Origin: Bacillaceae bacterium Marseille-Q3522
GTDB lineage: Bacteria; Bacillota; Bacilli; Bacillales; Cytobacillaceae
Reading direction: 5' to 3'
Length of the DNA stretch: 36,672 nt
Assembly: GCA_017898095.1 (NCBI GenBank)
Contig: JAGKQJ010000025.1
Location: forward strand, 1 to 36,672
The notes beneath the pieces were generated by a model that saw nothing but the letters and a program-made list of their open reading frames with translations, did not search any database and was not told the DNA's origin. A program made the translations under genes and the position numbers. Shown here piece after piece: positions 1 to 7,810 of the stretch; positions within the stretch are counted from its first letter, which is position 1; each line of letters opens with the position of its first letter.

Positions 1-270
1 CTGTATGTATATTTGATTTGATCGTCACAGAATAAGTTTTACTTTTAGCTCCTTCTTTATAACAGCCATCCTTAAATGGGCAATTTTTGCACTTTTCCAC
101 ATCAAAATAATAAGTGTCCACTTGATTAGCAGCTACACCTTTTTTACCTTGACGTGCTTTCCTTATAGCCATATGACCAGCCTTACAAACGTACATTCCA
201 GCATCTTTATTGAAATCAAATTCGTCTTCTTTTTTACGAAAACCTTGCGTTACGGAAGGGTTTAAAATTT
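1..270 (-). pseudogene. IS1182-type transposase fragment
   Basis: Read on the minus strand, this stretch translates without a stop from about position 264 to the window edge. It gives a segment with the order GMYVCKAGHMA, then YYFDVEKCKNCPFKDGCY, then KTYSV. That cysteine-containing segment is typical of the middle of IS1182-family DDE transposases. The N-terminal half is missing: an in-frame stop lies just upstream near position 270, and a palindromic repeat begins at 290. The rest of the gene would lie outside the window to the left. I infer a truncated, inactive copy. The family assignment rests on pattern recognition of the Cys-rich segment, not on an alignment. Confidence 0.6.
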
Positions 271-289
271 AGCCTAAGTTAAGGACTCT

Positions 290-421
290 GTTGATTGGAG
301 TGGAAGGCGGCGAAGACTCCTGCGGGAGTATGGGACAGGGGAGACCCCGCAGGCGCTTCAGCGCCGAGGAGGCTCCCCGAACCGCCCGCGGAAAGCGAAG
401 CCGCCTGGAACGGAAATCAAC
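290..421. repeat. palindromic GC-rich interspersed repeat
   Basis: The 132-bp block is bounded by GTTGATT at 290-296 and AATCAAC at 415-421. It has nested complementary segments, AGGCGGC near 305 against GCCGCCT near 400, around a central hairpin GGCGC-TTCA-GCGCC (352-365). It is much more GC-rich than its surroundings. Repeats of this look are dispersed in Bacillaceae genomes (recalled, not checked). An open frame of 66 codons at 295-495 runs through it, but only because the repeat lacks stops, so I do not call it a gene. It abuts the truncated transposase. Confidence 0.65.
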
Positions 422-543
422 AACTAGGTTTTAACACATTTCAAAATTTAAGGGACTTTTTCAGTGCCCTCCAGCTGCAAGCTGCTTTTTTTTGAAAAAT
501 TATTGTATTCAAGGAACGAAGAGGCGTCAGCCGTCGCTTTTTT

Positions 544-552
544 TGGTATAAT
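544..552 (+). promoter_or_regulatory. extended -10 promoter candidate for pcp
   Basis: TGG followed by TATAAT at 547-552 forms an extended -10 (TG-N-TATAAT) about 90 bp before the pcp start. No good -35 is seen at the usual distance, which fits extended -10 promoters but weakens the call. Confidence 0.4.
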
Positions 553-642
553 TGATCAAAAAGTTGCAAAATCCTTCTTCCAAACAAGTCAACTTTCAGA
601 AGGAGAACTTGATTCAAGAGACGAAAAATAGAGGTGGCAGGA

Positions 643-1245
643 GTGAAAAAATTATTACTAACAGGGTTTGAACGCTTTTTGCAATTTTCGATAAACCCGA
701 CAGAATCGATTGTAAAAGCGCTCGACGGGCAGACAATTGCCGATTTTCTTATAGAAGGAGTTGTTTTACCGGTTGACTATTTTGCCGCTTCTAAAGCAGT
801 GAAAAGTGCATTGGAAAAACAAAATCCCGACGCAGTCCTTTCCCTTGGCCTGTCGGCAGGCAGAAATGCCATCACACCGGAAAGAATTGCAATTAATTGC
901 CGCGACGGTGAAGCGGATAATCGAGGTGTAGTGATGGAAGACAAGCGAATTTCGGAAATAGGAGCAGATGGTTATTTTTCTACACTGCCAATCCGGAAAA
1001 TCGTAAATAGCCTGAAAAAGCATGGCTTTCCGGCAGGGATTTCTAATTCTGCGGGAACTTATCTTTGCAATCAAGTAATGTACACCGTTCTCCATTATTT
1101 AAAAGAAAATAAAAGAGATATTCCGGCGGGATTTGTTCATCTCCCTGCTTCGCATGAATTAGCTGCCAAGGAGAAGAAACCGTACCCGAGTTGGTCCCAA
1201 CATGATTTGCAGCAGGCAATTCAAGTGACAATTGCTGCACTTTAA
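643..1245 (+). CDS. pcp: pyroglutamyl-peptidase I (pyrrolidone-carboxylate peptidase)
   Basis: Cytosolic cysteine peptidase of family C15 that removes N-terminal pyroglutamate from peptides. The catalytic surroundings are all present: Glu in ITPERIAIN, Cys in SNSAGTYLCNQ and His in GFVHLP. The product is about 200 residues; the family is usually about 200-215. I chose the GTG at 643 (VKKLLLTGFE) because GAGGTGG at 631-637 is a well-placed ribosome binding site and the family starts at this point; an in-frame GTG at 634 would overlap that site. Odd point: the usual N-terminal GF-x-PFGG motif reads GFERFLQF, so a normally conserved substrate-pocket loop is altered. The C-terminal tail after the His is also unusual (SHELAAKEKKPYPSW). 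Activity is probable but not assured. It appears monocistronic and convergent with the LysM gene. Confidence 0.88.
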   Translation: MKKLLLTGFERFLQFSINPTESIVKALDGQTIADFLIEGVVLPVDYFAASKAVKSALEKQNPDAVLSLGLSAGRNAITPERIAINCRDGEADNRGVVMEDKRISEIGADGYFSTLPIRKIVNSLKKHGFPAGISNSAGTYLCNQVMYTVLHYLKENKRDIPAGFVHLPASHELAAKEKKPYPSWSQHDLQQAIQVTIAAL

Positions 1246-1332
1246 GTATATAAAATACTGACAAATTTCTCGGGAAATAATTTATTGTTGTCGATGGGAA
1301 ATGATATATTTCTACAAGTGTCTTGTTTAACG

Positions 1333-1378
1333 AAAAAAGGATTGTCTTTCAGTTGTTTAACGGCTGCAGGCAATCCTT
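1333..1378 (-). terminator. rho-independent terminator of the LysM gene
   Basis: AAGGATTG (1337-1344) pairs with CAATCCTT (1371-1378). Read on the minus strand the stem is followed at once by TTTTTTCG, so it terminates the leftward LysM gene. It lies 82 bp past that gene's stop. On the plus strand there is no T run. Confidence 0.65.
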
Positions 1379-1459
1379 ATGTCATTTAATTTAAAGGCCT
1401 AAGTCCTTTTTCTCAAAACAAAGCGCAGGTTAAGGGTCTCCATCAACTTCCCGTCGTTT

Positions 1460-1810
1460 TTAATTCATTAGATTACTTGGAAATTTCTTGACAATATACT
1501 TACGATGAGGAATCGTTAATTGCTGTCCGGTAAAAATAGTGCTTGACGTTAATGCATTTGTTTCTTGCAAATTCTTAATAGTAGTACCAAATTGTTTTGA
1601 AAGCTTGTATAGTGTGTCCCCTTTTTGAACAATATAGGGATTTGCCAAAGTTGTCGAAGTCTGTTTAATTCCGGTACTAAACACCGTCGAAGCCATAACT
1701 GCCGCCGCCAATGTTACACCGGCAAATTTTTTCCACCGTTTCAAAATTAACTTTTTTCTCGCTAAACGGATTCTTGCTCTTCGTGTCTGTGTAATGTACT
1801 CAGTTTGCAT
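1460..1810 (-). CDS. small LysM-domain secreted or membrane-anchored protein
   Basis: A 116-residue protein. Residues 1-30 are strongly basic (RRARIRLARKK), and residues 31-50 form one hydrophobic segment (FAGVTLAAAVMASTVF), so this is a signal peptide with a long n-region or an N-terminal anchor. Residues about 59-102 are a single LysM motif (YIVQKGDTLYKLSKQFGTTIKNLQETN through GQQLTIP), a peptidoglycan-binding fold. There is no catalytic domain. The layout resembles small LysM proteins such as the division inhibitor YneA, but the similarity is only architectural. The start has AAGGGGG placed 9 bp upstream. The gene is followed by its own terminator and is convergent with pcp. The exact role is unknown; a cell-wall location is inferred. 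Confidence 0.8.
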   Translation of the reverse strand: MQTEYITQTRRARIRLARKKLILKRWKKFAGVTLAAAVMASTVFSTGIKQTSTTLANPYIVQKGDTLYKLSKQFGTTIKNLQETNALTSSTIFTGQQLTIPHRKYIVKKFPSNLMN

Positions 1811-2167
1811 TTTCTTTTTCCCCCTTCATATATAATGGATATAAAAGTAAATAATTTTTCAGGTTTATCGCAGAAAAGCTTAAAAAGTTTTTGTCAGCCT
1901 TGTCCCTATTGCGTTTTTCGTGCATATATCTTCAACCAAGCTAATAAAATGTTACAAACCTTACAAGAGAGTGTTTGAGGTGAAGAGTCGTTTTGAAGCT
2001 AATGGAGATTTAGTTGAAGACATGATAATACATCGTAAAGAAAGAAAATCGCAGCTTTAATGGATCCTGTCTATTTGACAGATAAATAACTGCGATGTGA
2101 CGAGTCGGGGTAGATAAGCGAGTCTCATTTCACACTTCTCACATCCAATTTAGGGAGGGCGAGTGGT
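1811..2167. other. intergenic, no clear gene; nested hairpin
   Basis: This lies between the divergent LysM gene and spoIIID. A stop-free frame at 1884-2060 ends in a 29-codon stretch that could start at GTG 1971 or 1980, but it has no good ribosome binding site and I recognise no family. A nested inverted repeat follows: ATCGCAG (2049-2055) with CTGCGAT (2090-2096), enclosing CTGTC-TATTT-GACAG (2067-2081). The spoIIID promoter must lie here; in B. subtilis it is sigma-E dependent, but I could not pick out convincing sigma-E elements. Confidence 0.4.
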
Positions 2168-2443
2168 GTGCACGATTACATCAAAGAGAGAACAATCAAG
2201 ATTGGGAAGTATATCGTGGAGACGAGAAAAACAGTTCGCGTCATTGCGAAGGAGTTTGGCGTATCCAAAAGTACGGTTCATAAAGACTTAACGGAAAGAC
2301 TTCCTGAAATCAACCAAGAACTTGCCAATGAGGTGAAGGAAATTTTAGATTATCATAAATCCATTCGTCATTTGCGAGGGGGAGAAGCAACAAAGTTAAA
2401 ATATAAAAAGGAGGAATTAGAGGAAGATATGATTCAACATTGA
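2168..2443 (+). CDS. spoIIID: stage III sporulation transcriptional regulator SpoIIID
   Basis: Sequence-specific DNA-binding regulator of mother-cell gene expression during sporulation; it both activates and represses sigma-E-dependent genes and helps switch on sigma-K synthesis. The 91 residues match the family over the whole length (B. subtilis about 93). The helix-turn-helix is at residues about 23-42 (VRVIAKEFGVSKSTVHKDL), with a basic C-terminal tail (KLKYKKEELEED) that contributes to DNA binding. The start is GTG with a strong GGGAGGGCGAG site upstream. It precedes mbl, as in B. subtilis, but a terminator and about 500 bp separate them, so it is its own unit. This gene marks the organism as an endospore former. 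Confidence 0.95.
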   Translation: MHDYIKERTIKIGKYIVETRKTVRVIAKEFGVSKSTVHKDLTERLPEINQELANEVKEILDYHKSIRHLRGGEATKLKYKKEELEEDMIQH

Positions 2444-2445
2444 GT

Positions 2446-2473
2446 GCAGAGGCGCTTTTTTCCTCTGCTTTTC
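2446..2473 (+). terminator. spoIIID terminator
   Basis: GCAGAGG (2446-2452) and CCTCTGC (2462-2468) form a perfect 7-bp stem followed by TTTTC. It begins 3 bp after the spoIIID stop. Confidence 0.75.
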
Positions 2474-2977
2474 GCTTTCCGGGAAAACTTAAAAAGCCGA
2501 TAAATGTTAAGCTTGAACTTAGGCGCCAGCTTGCTTTTCCCCCAATCACGACCTAACAAGTTGCCTGATCCGGAAGTCAGATGTCAGATAACAGATATGG
2601 AGAACTTAGCGAGACGGGTTTCGAAGTAATTTTCGGGCTTCCGGCATCTGACCTCCGAGCTCTGTTTCACTTCCCAGGCTAAGACGCAGAAGTCACTACT
2701 TCCTGTGAAAGTCCGCGTCCTGCCAGACCTGCACTGCCCTGATCTTCCCGAAGCTCCTTTATTAGCTTTTTGAACAGATACTTTCCGACAAAATTCGAAA
2801 AAAAACAGTACATATTTTGACAAATTACTACTGAATAGCCATCACATATGATACAATATACAATTAGGAAAGAATGTCGCATATCAATTTTTGACGGTTA
2901 TTTCTGCAATTTCCGATATTAATCGCTTTTTGCTTACAAAACATACATAGAAAAAACTAAGGAGGACTCGTAAAAAC
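2474..2977. other. 504-bp intergenic region upstream of mbl
   Basis: No gene is seen. The middle part (about 2570-2760) is richer in GC than the rest and carries a distant inverted repeat, GTCAGATG (2576-2583) with CATCTGAC (2645-2652), with several further partial copies of the GTCAGAT/ATCTGAC word. It could be a decayed mobile or dispersed repeat. Open frames on the minus strand here have no ribosome binding sites and no recognisable products. Confidence 0.4.
2849..2857 (+). promoter_or_regulatory. extended -10 promoter candidate for mbl
   Basis: TG-A-TACAAT at 2849-2857 is an extended -10 about 120 bp before mbl. A TTGACA occurs at 2817-2822, but it is too far (29 bp) to pair with it. Confidence 0.35.
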
Positions 2978-3979
2978 ATGTTTGCCAGGGATATAGGGAT
3001 CGATTTAGGGACAGCAAATGTATTAATCCACGTAAAAGGACGTGGAATCGTATTAAATGAACCTTCTGTTGTAGCAATTGACAAAAATACAAATAAAGTG
3101 CTCGCAGTAGGTGAAGAAGCACGCCGTATGGTCGGAAGAACCCCCGGGAACATCGTTGCGATCCGTCCGTTAAAAGACGGAGTAATCGCAGACTTTGATG
3201 TCACAGAATCGATGTTAAAATATTTTATCAATAAATTAAATGTCAAAGGCTTTCTCTCCAAGCCGCGTATTTTGATCTGCTGTCCGACAAATATCACAAG
3301 CGTAGAACAAAAAGCAATCAAAGAGGCGGCGGAAAAAAGCGGCGGAAAGAAAGTATATTTAGAAGAAGAACCGAAAGTGGCAGCAATCGGCGCGGGAATG
3401 GATATTTTTGTTCCAAGCGGGAATATGGTGGTTGATATTGGCGGGGGAACGACAGACGTAGCTGTGTTATCGATGGGTGACATTGTTACATCCTCTTCGA
3501 TCAAAATGGCGGGCGATAAGCTTGATAACGATATCCTCAACTATATCAAAAGAGAGTATAAATTACTAATCGGGGAAAGAACAGCAGAAGACATAAAAGT
3601 AAAGATCGGTACAGTATTTCCAGGTTCACGGGATGAAGAACTGGATATTCGCGGCCGCGACATGGTGACCGGATTACCAAGAACGATCACCGTTCATTCC
3701 AATGAAATTGAAAAAGCATTGCGGGAATCTGCATCGATCATTGTTCATGCGGCAAAAGGAGTACTGGAGCAAACTCCGCCGGAATTATCTGCTGATATTA
3801 TTGACCGCGGTGTTATTTTAACCGGAGGCGGTGCCTTGCTTCACGGGATGGACATGCTCCTGGCAGAAGAATTAAAGGTACCTGTATTAATCGCAGAAAA
3901 TCCAATGAGCTGTGTAGCGATCGGAACGGGCATGATGCTTGATAATATTGACAAATTGTCAAGAAGAAAATTAGGTTAG
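2978..3979 (+). CDS. mbl: MreB-like actin homologue Mbl, rod-shape determination
   Basis: Bacterial actin that polymerises at the inner face of the membrane and guides the sidewall elongation machinery. Its 333 residues are nearly collinear with B. subtilis Mbl, also 333. Actin-fold signatures are visible: phosphate 1 (DIGIDLGTANVL, residues 5-16), phosphate 2 (VVDIGGGTTDVAVLS, about 158-172) and the adenosine motif (GVILTGGGALL, about 283-293). The N-terminus MFARDIGIDLGTANV is Mbl-specific rather than MreB- or MreBH-like. Start ATG with GGAGGA 9 bp upstream. It is followed by the flagellar pair flhO-flhP, as in B. subtilis. Confidence 0.96.
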   Translation: MFARDIGIDLGTANVLIHVKGRGIVLNEPSVVAIDKNTNKVLAVGEEARRMVGRTPGNIVAIRPLKDGVIADFDVTESMLKYFINKLNVKGFLSKPRILICCPTNITSVEQKAIKEAAEKSGGKKVYLEEEPKVAAIGAGMDIFVPSGNMVVDIGGGTTDVAVLSMGDIVTSSSIKMAGDKLDNDILNYIKREYKLLIGERTAEDIKVKIGTVFPGSRDEELDIRGRDMVTGLPRTITVHSNEIEKALRESASIIVHAAKGVLEQTPPELSADIIDRGVILTGGGALLHGMDMLLAEELKVPVLIAENPMSCVAIGTGMMLDNIDKLSRRKLG

Positions 3980-4033
3980 GAAACAGGAAATAAGTTCGGG
4001 CGTGTAAAAAGGAACCCGTTTCAGCAACCAAAA

Positions 4034-4079
4034 AGGAATCAGATAACGGCGCTGCTTTGTATGTTGTTTTCTGATTCCT
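4034..4079. terminator. inverted repeat, probable mbl terminator
   Basis: AGGAATCAGA (4034-4043) and TCTGATTCCT (4070-4079) are perfect 10-bp arms around a 26-bp loop. The plus-strand tail is ATAGATTTTA, not a clean T run; the minus-strand tail is TTTTTGG. It lies about 55 bp after mbl. Confidence 0.5.
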
Positions 4080-4164
4080 ATAGATTTTACAGTCAATGAT
4101 AAAGGTAAAACATTAGTCCCCTACTTAGGAGAGGAAAATCATTACCGGGAAATGAGGTGGCATT

Positions 4165-4998
4165 TTGTTAAGAGGATTTTATACAGCTGCGGCCGGAATG
4201 CTCGCGCAGCAACGTAAAACAGAAATGTTAACAAATAATATGGCGAATGCACAAACACCTGGTTTTAAAACAGATACGGCAGCACAACGCGCTTTTCCGG
4301 AAATGCTCCTGCGCCGTTACGAAGAGTTGTCTGTTCCAACTGAAAACACTCTCCATCTAACACAAAGCAGAGCAATTGGCTCTGTTAATACGGGTGTTTA
4401 TTTACAGGAGACAATTCCGAAATTTTTACAGGGCGATTTACGGGAGACCGGTTTAACGACCGATCTCGCACTGCTAGATGTAAACATCCCGCAAAATGAA
4501 AACGGCGTGCGAGGTGCCCTGTTTTTCACCGTTCAAAATCCGGACGGGGAAATCAGATATACGAGAAATGGGAATTTTGCCCTTGATGGTGCCGGCTTTT
4601 TGACAACAGCAAGCGGTATGTATGTATTGGATACAGAAGGAAACCCGATTCAACTCGAAAGCGACCAATTTATCGTCAATGACGCAGGGCTTTTAACAGG
4701 TATAAATGGAGAACAAGCGCAGGTTGGTATTGCTTACGCAAATAATCCGCAGGATTTAATAAAAGAAGGCGACGGCTTGTATCGCTTGGACGGCGGCGCC
4801 CTGGTGAATGGGTATACCGCTGAAAATGTGCAATTCAGGCTGCAACAGGGTTACCTGGAACAGTCTAATGTCGATGTCAGTAAGACGATGACACAAATGC
4901 TTGCTGCATACCGTTCTTTTGAAGCAAATCAAAAAGTACTGCAAGCCTACGATCGCAGTATGGAAAAAGCCGTCAATGATATTGGGCGAATTAATTAA
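4165..4998 (+). CDS. flhO: flagellar hook-basal body protein FlhO (FlgF/FlgG-like rod protein)
   Basis: Distal-rod-type component of the flagellar basal body, exported by the flagellar type III apparatus and assembled outside the membrane. N-terminal rod signature: YTAAAGMLAQQRKTEMLTNNMANAQTPGFK (residues about 6-35), containing the NNMAN-x-x-TPGF motif. C-terminal helix signature: EQSNVDVSKTMTQMLAAYRSFEANQKVLQAYD (about 232-263). Both ends are needed for polymerisation. Length is 277 residues (B. subtilis about 270). The start is TTG with GAGGTGG just upstream. A weak sigma-D-like match (TAAA at 4100, 15 bp, CCCTACTT) lies upstream but agrees with only half of the consensus -10. It is followed by flhP after a 208-bp gap. 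Confidence 0.9.
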   Translation: MLRGFYTAAAGMLAQQRKTEMLTNNMANAQTPGFKTDTAAQRAFPEMLLRRYEELSVPTENTLHLTQSRAIGSVNTGVYLQETIPKFLQGDLRETGLTTDLALLDVNIPQNENGVRGALFFTVQNPDGEIRYTRNGNFALDGAGFLTTASGMYVLDTEGNPIQLESDQFIVNDAGLLTGINGEQAQVGIAYANNPQDLIKEGDGLYRLDGGALVNGYTAENVQFRLQQGYLEQSNVDVSKTMTQMLAAYRSFEANQKVLQAYDRSMEKAVNDIGRIN

Positions 4999-5206
4999 TA
5001 ACTTCTATGCAGCGGGCGTAAAACTGCCATAATTCCGGCAGAAAACAGGATAAGGCAAAGTGATTTCTGTATTTTTACAATGCAAATAAAAGAATGATTA
5101 CACTGTGAACTATATAAGTCAACAAACTATACTTTTTAACCAGAACCAGTGCAAGTCTGCATCCGTTCTACAAGTATTACTTTTCGAAGGAAAGAGGGGA
5201 AATGAA

Positions 5207-6040
5207 ATGAATCGGACGATGATAACTGCTGTGAACACGCTCAGCCAATTACAAAAGCAGCTCGATATTATCAGCAATAATATGGCAAATGTCGATACGA
5301 ACGGTTATAAACGCAGACAGACTTCTTTTGCTGATCTGCTCGTACAACAATTTAATAACCAACCGAACCAGGCAGAGGAAATCGGCAGATTAACTCCATT
5401 CGGGATTCGCCAGGGAGTCGGGGCAAAATTAGCACAATCGCAAATGATATCCGATCAGGGCAGTATCAAAAATAGCGACCGCCCTTTAGATACTGCTTTC
5501 ACGCGCGAAAATCAATTGTACCGTGTTTTGACTCCTAATAATGGGATTCAGTATACAAGAGATGGCGCACTTTATTTGACACCTGTTTCAGCTGCAGAAA
5601 CGATGCTTGTTACCGGTGACGGCTACCCGATATTAGATGAAAATAACAACCCGATCTATTTGGACGGACAAGCCTCTGATTTTCGCATTTTACAGAACGG
5701 CCAATTAATTGTGGCAATGCAAGATGGCACCGAACAGAAATATAATCTGGGTGTTTCACTTGTAAAAAAACCGCAATTTCTTGAGAATAAAGGCGGAAAT
5801 TTGCTCGGCGTGCCTGAAAATTTCAATGAATTGGGTTTGACAGAAGAAGATATCTTCACCAATCTAACAGGGGACTTGCGCGGGGAGATTTCAATTCAAC
5901 AATTTGCTTTAGAGCATTCGAATGTTGATGTGGCAACGGAAATGACCGACCTGATGAATGTTCAGCGCGCCTATCAATTTCAATCAAGGGCCGTCACATT
6001 ATCGGATCAAATGATGGGATTGGTGAACGGGCTTCGTTAA
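5207..6040 (+). CDS. flhP: flagellar hook-basal body protein FlhP
   Basis: Second rod/hook-type flagellar protein, 277 residues. N-terminal motif NTLSQLQKQLDIISNNMANVDTNGYKRRQ (residues about 10-38) and C-terminal motif EHSNVDVATEMTDLMNVQRAYQFQSRAVTLSDQMM (about 237-271) are the conserved coiled-coil ends of the family. The start is ATG 5207, because AAGAGGGGAAATGAA supplies a good ribosome binding site and the family begins MNRTMI at this point. The frame stays open upstream to a GTG at 5105, which I reject. It forms the flhOP pair with the gene before it, and the next gene starts 115 bp downstream. Confidence 0.9.
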   Translation: MNRTMITAVNTLSQLQKQLDIISNNMANVDTNGYKRRQTSFADLLVQQFNNQPNQAEEIGRLTPFGIRQGVGAKLAQSQMISDQGSIKNSDRPLDTAFTRENQLYRVLTPNNGIQYTRDGALYLTPVSAAETMLVTGDGYPILDENNNPIYLDGQASDFRILQNGQLIVAMQDGTEQKYNLGVSLVKKPQFLENKGGNLLGVPENFNELGLTEEDIFTNLTGDLRGEISIQQFALEHSNVDVATEMTDLMNVQRAYQFQSRAVTLSDQMMGLVNGLR

Positions 6041-6155
6041 GATGTTTTTACAAAAATTGACCAGCTAACTTGGGAAAGACAAGTTTTTACTAATAAAAGA
6101 TAATTCGTAATAACCAGGGTATTTGTATGGGTGCCGCAGAAAAAGGAGAAAAGAA

Positions 6156-6407
6156 ATGGCTAAAACGAACAATAACCACAAAGCAGAGGTAACACGGGAA
6201 CAGAGAAGAAAAAAACAAAAAAGCGAAAAAATCCGTATCCGTCTTATCCCTATCTGGCTTCGGGTTATTATAGTCGTCATCCTTATTATCATAAGTGCCT
6301 GTTTGGGGGCAGCATTCGGATATGGAGTTCTCGGTGGGGGAAATCCGCTTGATGTCTTTAAAATCGAAACCTGGCAGCACATTATTGATTTAATTGACAG
6401 AGACTAA
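6156..6407 (+). CDS. EpuA-family small membrane protein (often annotated DNA-directed RNA polymerase subunit beta)
   Basis: An 83-residue protein. Residues 1-30 are very basic and hydrophilic (EVTREQRRKKQKSEKIRIRL). Residues about 31-57 form one transmembrane helix (IWLRVIIVVILIIISACLGAAFGYG). The tail, LGGGNPLDVFKIETWQHIIDLI, is the conserved signature. The family (PF11772, EpuA-like) is widely mis-titled as an RNA polymerase beta subunit; nothing here resembles polymerase. The start is ATG 6156 with AAAAGGAG upstream. It sits directly after flhP, as is usual in Bacillaceae, and probably shares its transcript up to the terminator at 6544. Function is unknown; it is inferred to be a cell-envelope protein. 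Confidence 0.8.
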   Translation: MAKTNNNHKAEVTREQRRKKQKSEKIRIRLIPIWLRVIIVVILIIISACLGAAFGYGVLGGGNPLDVFKIETWQHIIDLIDRD

Positions 6408-6543
6408 ATTTCTCAGACTGCCCGCCGCTTAAATTCTTAAATGTTAACTAGGCGCTTTTTAAAAAAGATGCTGCGGATTAACCAAAATCGTTCTTAAAGA
6501 ACATGGAAGGCGCAAAGACAGGCATCGAGCAGAAAAACATATA

Positions 6544-6576
6544 GCGCATTGGCATATACTATTGTCAGTGCGTTTT
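6544..6576 (+). terminator. terminator of the flhO-flhP-EpuA unit
   Basis: GCGCATTG (6544-6551) pairs, with two G-U pairs, to CAGTGCGT (6566-6573) and is followed by TTTTC. The rest of 6408-6713 holds no gene. It has a 13-bp palindrome GTTCTTAAAGAAC near 6490 and a short repeat CTAACT/AGTTAG just before fabZ. Confidence 0.6.
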
Positions 6577-6713
6577 CTCATGTTTACAGGTGCACATTTT
6601 CAGCGGATATTCTAATGTTGTCTTTTTTCACAAGTACAGATAGTGTAAAATAGAGCTAACTGTCTTTTTAGTTAGATACAAATAATGAGAATGATGGATG
6701 GAGGCTGTTGCAA

Positions 6714-7139
6714 ATGATGGATATTAACGAAATAAAAAAGATTCTACCCCACCGCTATCCCTTTCTGCTTGTGGATCGGATTGTCGAAGTAGAGGAAGGA
6801 AAAAGAGCTGTCGGGATAAAAAATGTATCAGCAAACGAAGAATTTTTTAACGGCCATTTTCCCGGCTACCCTGTGATGCCGGGCGTGCTGATTGTTGAAG
6901 CACTCGCCCAGGTTGCCGGTGTTGCAGTGTTGGTAAAAGAAGAAAACAGGGGGCGCATTCCACTTTTTGCAGGTATCGATAAATGCCGTATCAAAAAACA
7001 AGTTCACCCCGGCGACCAATTAATACTCGAATCAGAATTAACCCGCAGCAAAGGAAAAATTGCCAAAGCAAAAGGAGTTGCCACCGTGGACGGAGAAATT
7101 GCCTGCGAAGTTGAAATGATCTTTGCTTTTGGTGATTAA
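6714..7139 (+). CDS. fabZ: 3-hydroxyacyl-[acyl-carrier-protein] dehydratase FabZ
   Basis: Dehydrates 3-hydroxyacyl-ACP to trans-2-enoyl-ACP in type II fatty acid synthesis; cytosolic hot-dog-fold enzyme. Single domain, 141 residues, full family length. The catalytic pair is visible as His48 in [13 protein letters not shown] and Glu62 in VEALAQ. The N-terminal [16 protein letters not shown] and the C-terminal CEVEMIF are conserved. The start is ATG 6714, 9 bp after GGAGG; the frame is open from a TTG at 6708, but that is too close to the Shine-Dalgarno. It corresponds to ywpB in B. subtilis, also next to flhP. The neighbouring mscL found there is missing here. A CTAACT-N8-AGTTAG repeat precedes it, but it does not match the FapR operator consensus. 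Confidence 0.95.
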   Translation: MMDINEIKKILPHRYPFLLVDRIVEVEEGKRAVGIKNVSANEEFFNGHFPGYPVMPGVLIVEALAQVAGVAVLVKEENRGRIPLFAGIDKCRIKKQVHPGDQLILESELTRSKGKIAKAKGVATVDGEIACEVEMIFAFGD

Positions 7140-7466
7140 AAAAATTCCAATCACATTGAAATAATAATTCCTGCTTTAAAGGTTTAAGCTCGGCTAAGTG
7201 AAATATTCCAATTCAGGTGGAATAAAAGTCTCCACCTGATTCCCCGCACTTTACCCAATGGTTAATACTTTCTTCAATTTGGTGAAAATAAAAGTCCTTT
7301 TTCAAGAAAAAACTTCATAAAAAACCAATTCCTTATAACAAGACAGAATGACTTTTTTTATTTTAGGAAAATACAGGGAGGATGCAAGTAGTTGCTTTTT
7401 TTGGACACCCTAAAGAAAGACCGGTTTATAAGGTCGACTATAAACATTTTTGAAAGGAGTGTCATC
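7140..7466. other. 327-bp intergenic region
   Basis: AT-rich, no gene. TCAGGTGGA (7213-7221) and TCCACCTGA (7231-7239) form a strong 9-bp stem after fabZ, followed by TTCCCC rather than a T run. It may stop fabZ transcription weakly. A run of T and A lies around 7345-7370 upstream of the lipoprotein gene. Confidence 0.4.
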
Positions 7467-7703
7467 ATGAAGAAAAAACTATTAGCATTGCTTGGAAGTT
7501 CCGTGTTATCGTTGATGATGGCTGCAGGCTGCGCAACTAATGATCAAGATCCGCCGCCGGAAGATGATGTTGACGTGGAGGATCCTGCAGATAATGGTGC
7601 GGATGTAAATGATACAGACGATGGTAATATGTTAGATAATGATGATCAAGATACTGATTTAAATGACCAAAACAATACAAACGATGAAAATAACAATCGT
7701 TAA
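7467..7703 (+). CDS. small acidic Asp/Asn-rich lipoprotein
   Basis: A 78-residue precursor. Residues 1-21 are a lipoprotein signal peptide (MKKKLLALLGSSVLSLMMAAGC) with lipobox MAAGC, so the protein would be lipid-anchored on the outer face of the membrane. The mature part is almost entirely Asp, Asn and Glu with a PPP turn, and looks disordered. Start ATG 7467, with GAAAGGAG 8 bp upstream; the frame is open from 7392 but without a usable site. No family is recognised. It stands alone between fabZ and the convergent ywpF. Role unknown; cation binding or a spacer function would be guesses. Confidence 0.7.
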   Translation: MKKKLLALLGSSVLSLMMAAGCATNDQDPPPEDDVDVEDPADNGADVNDTDDGNMLDNDDQDTDLNDQNNTNDENNNR

Positions 7704-7728
7704 GTTCGACTAATAATAAGCCCAATGC

Positions 7729-7771
7729 GGATCAGATACTTCTTGTGACATACGGGAATGATATCTGATCC
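7729..7771. terminator. bidirectional inverted repeat between convergent genes
   Basis: GGATCAGATA (7729-7738) and TATCTGATCC (7762-7771) are perfect 10-bp arms. They lie between the lipoprotein gene and convergent ywpF. T runs are weak on both sides, so its terminator role is inferred from position. Confidence 0.5.
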
Positions 7772-7810
7772 CCTGATCCTTTAATCGAACAGCAAAAATT
7801 TCTCCAGCGC

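Noticed and set aside
295-495. 66-codon open frame
   Set aside because: It runs through the GC-rich palindromic repeat and has no ribosome binding site; the frame is open only because the repeat lacks stops.
1884-2060. Stop-free frame ending in a short peptide upstream of spoIIID
   Set aside because: No clear start or ribosome binding site and no recognisable family; it overlaps a hairpin at its end.
4100-4126. Sigma-D promoter for flhO
   Set aside because: TAAA-N15-CCCTACTT matches the consensus -10 at only half of the positions.
6670-6700. FapR operator upstream of fabZ
   Set aside because: The CTAACT/AGTTAG repeat does not fit the TTAGTACC-type FapR consensus.
7140-7466. T-box or riboswitch before the lipoprotein gene
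   Set aside because: Only a simple 9-bp stem is seen; no specifier, antiterminator or conserved aptamer motifs.
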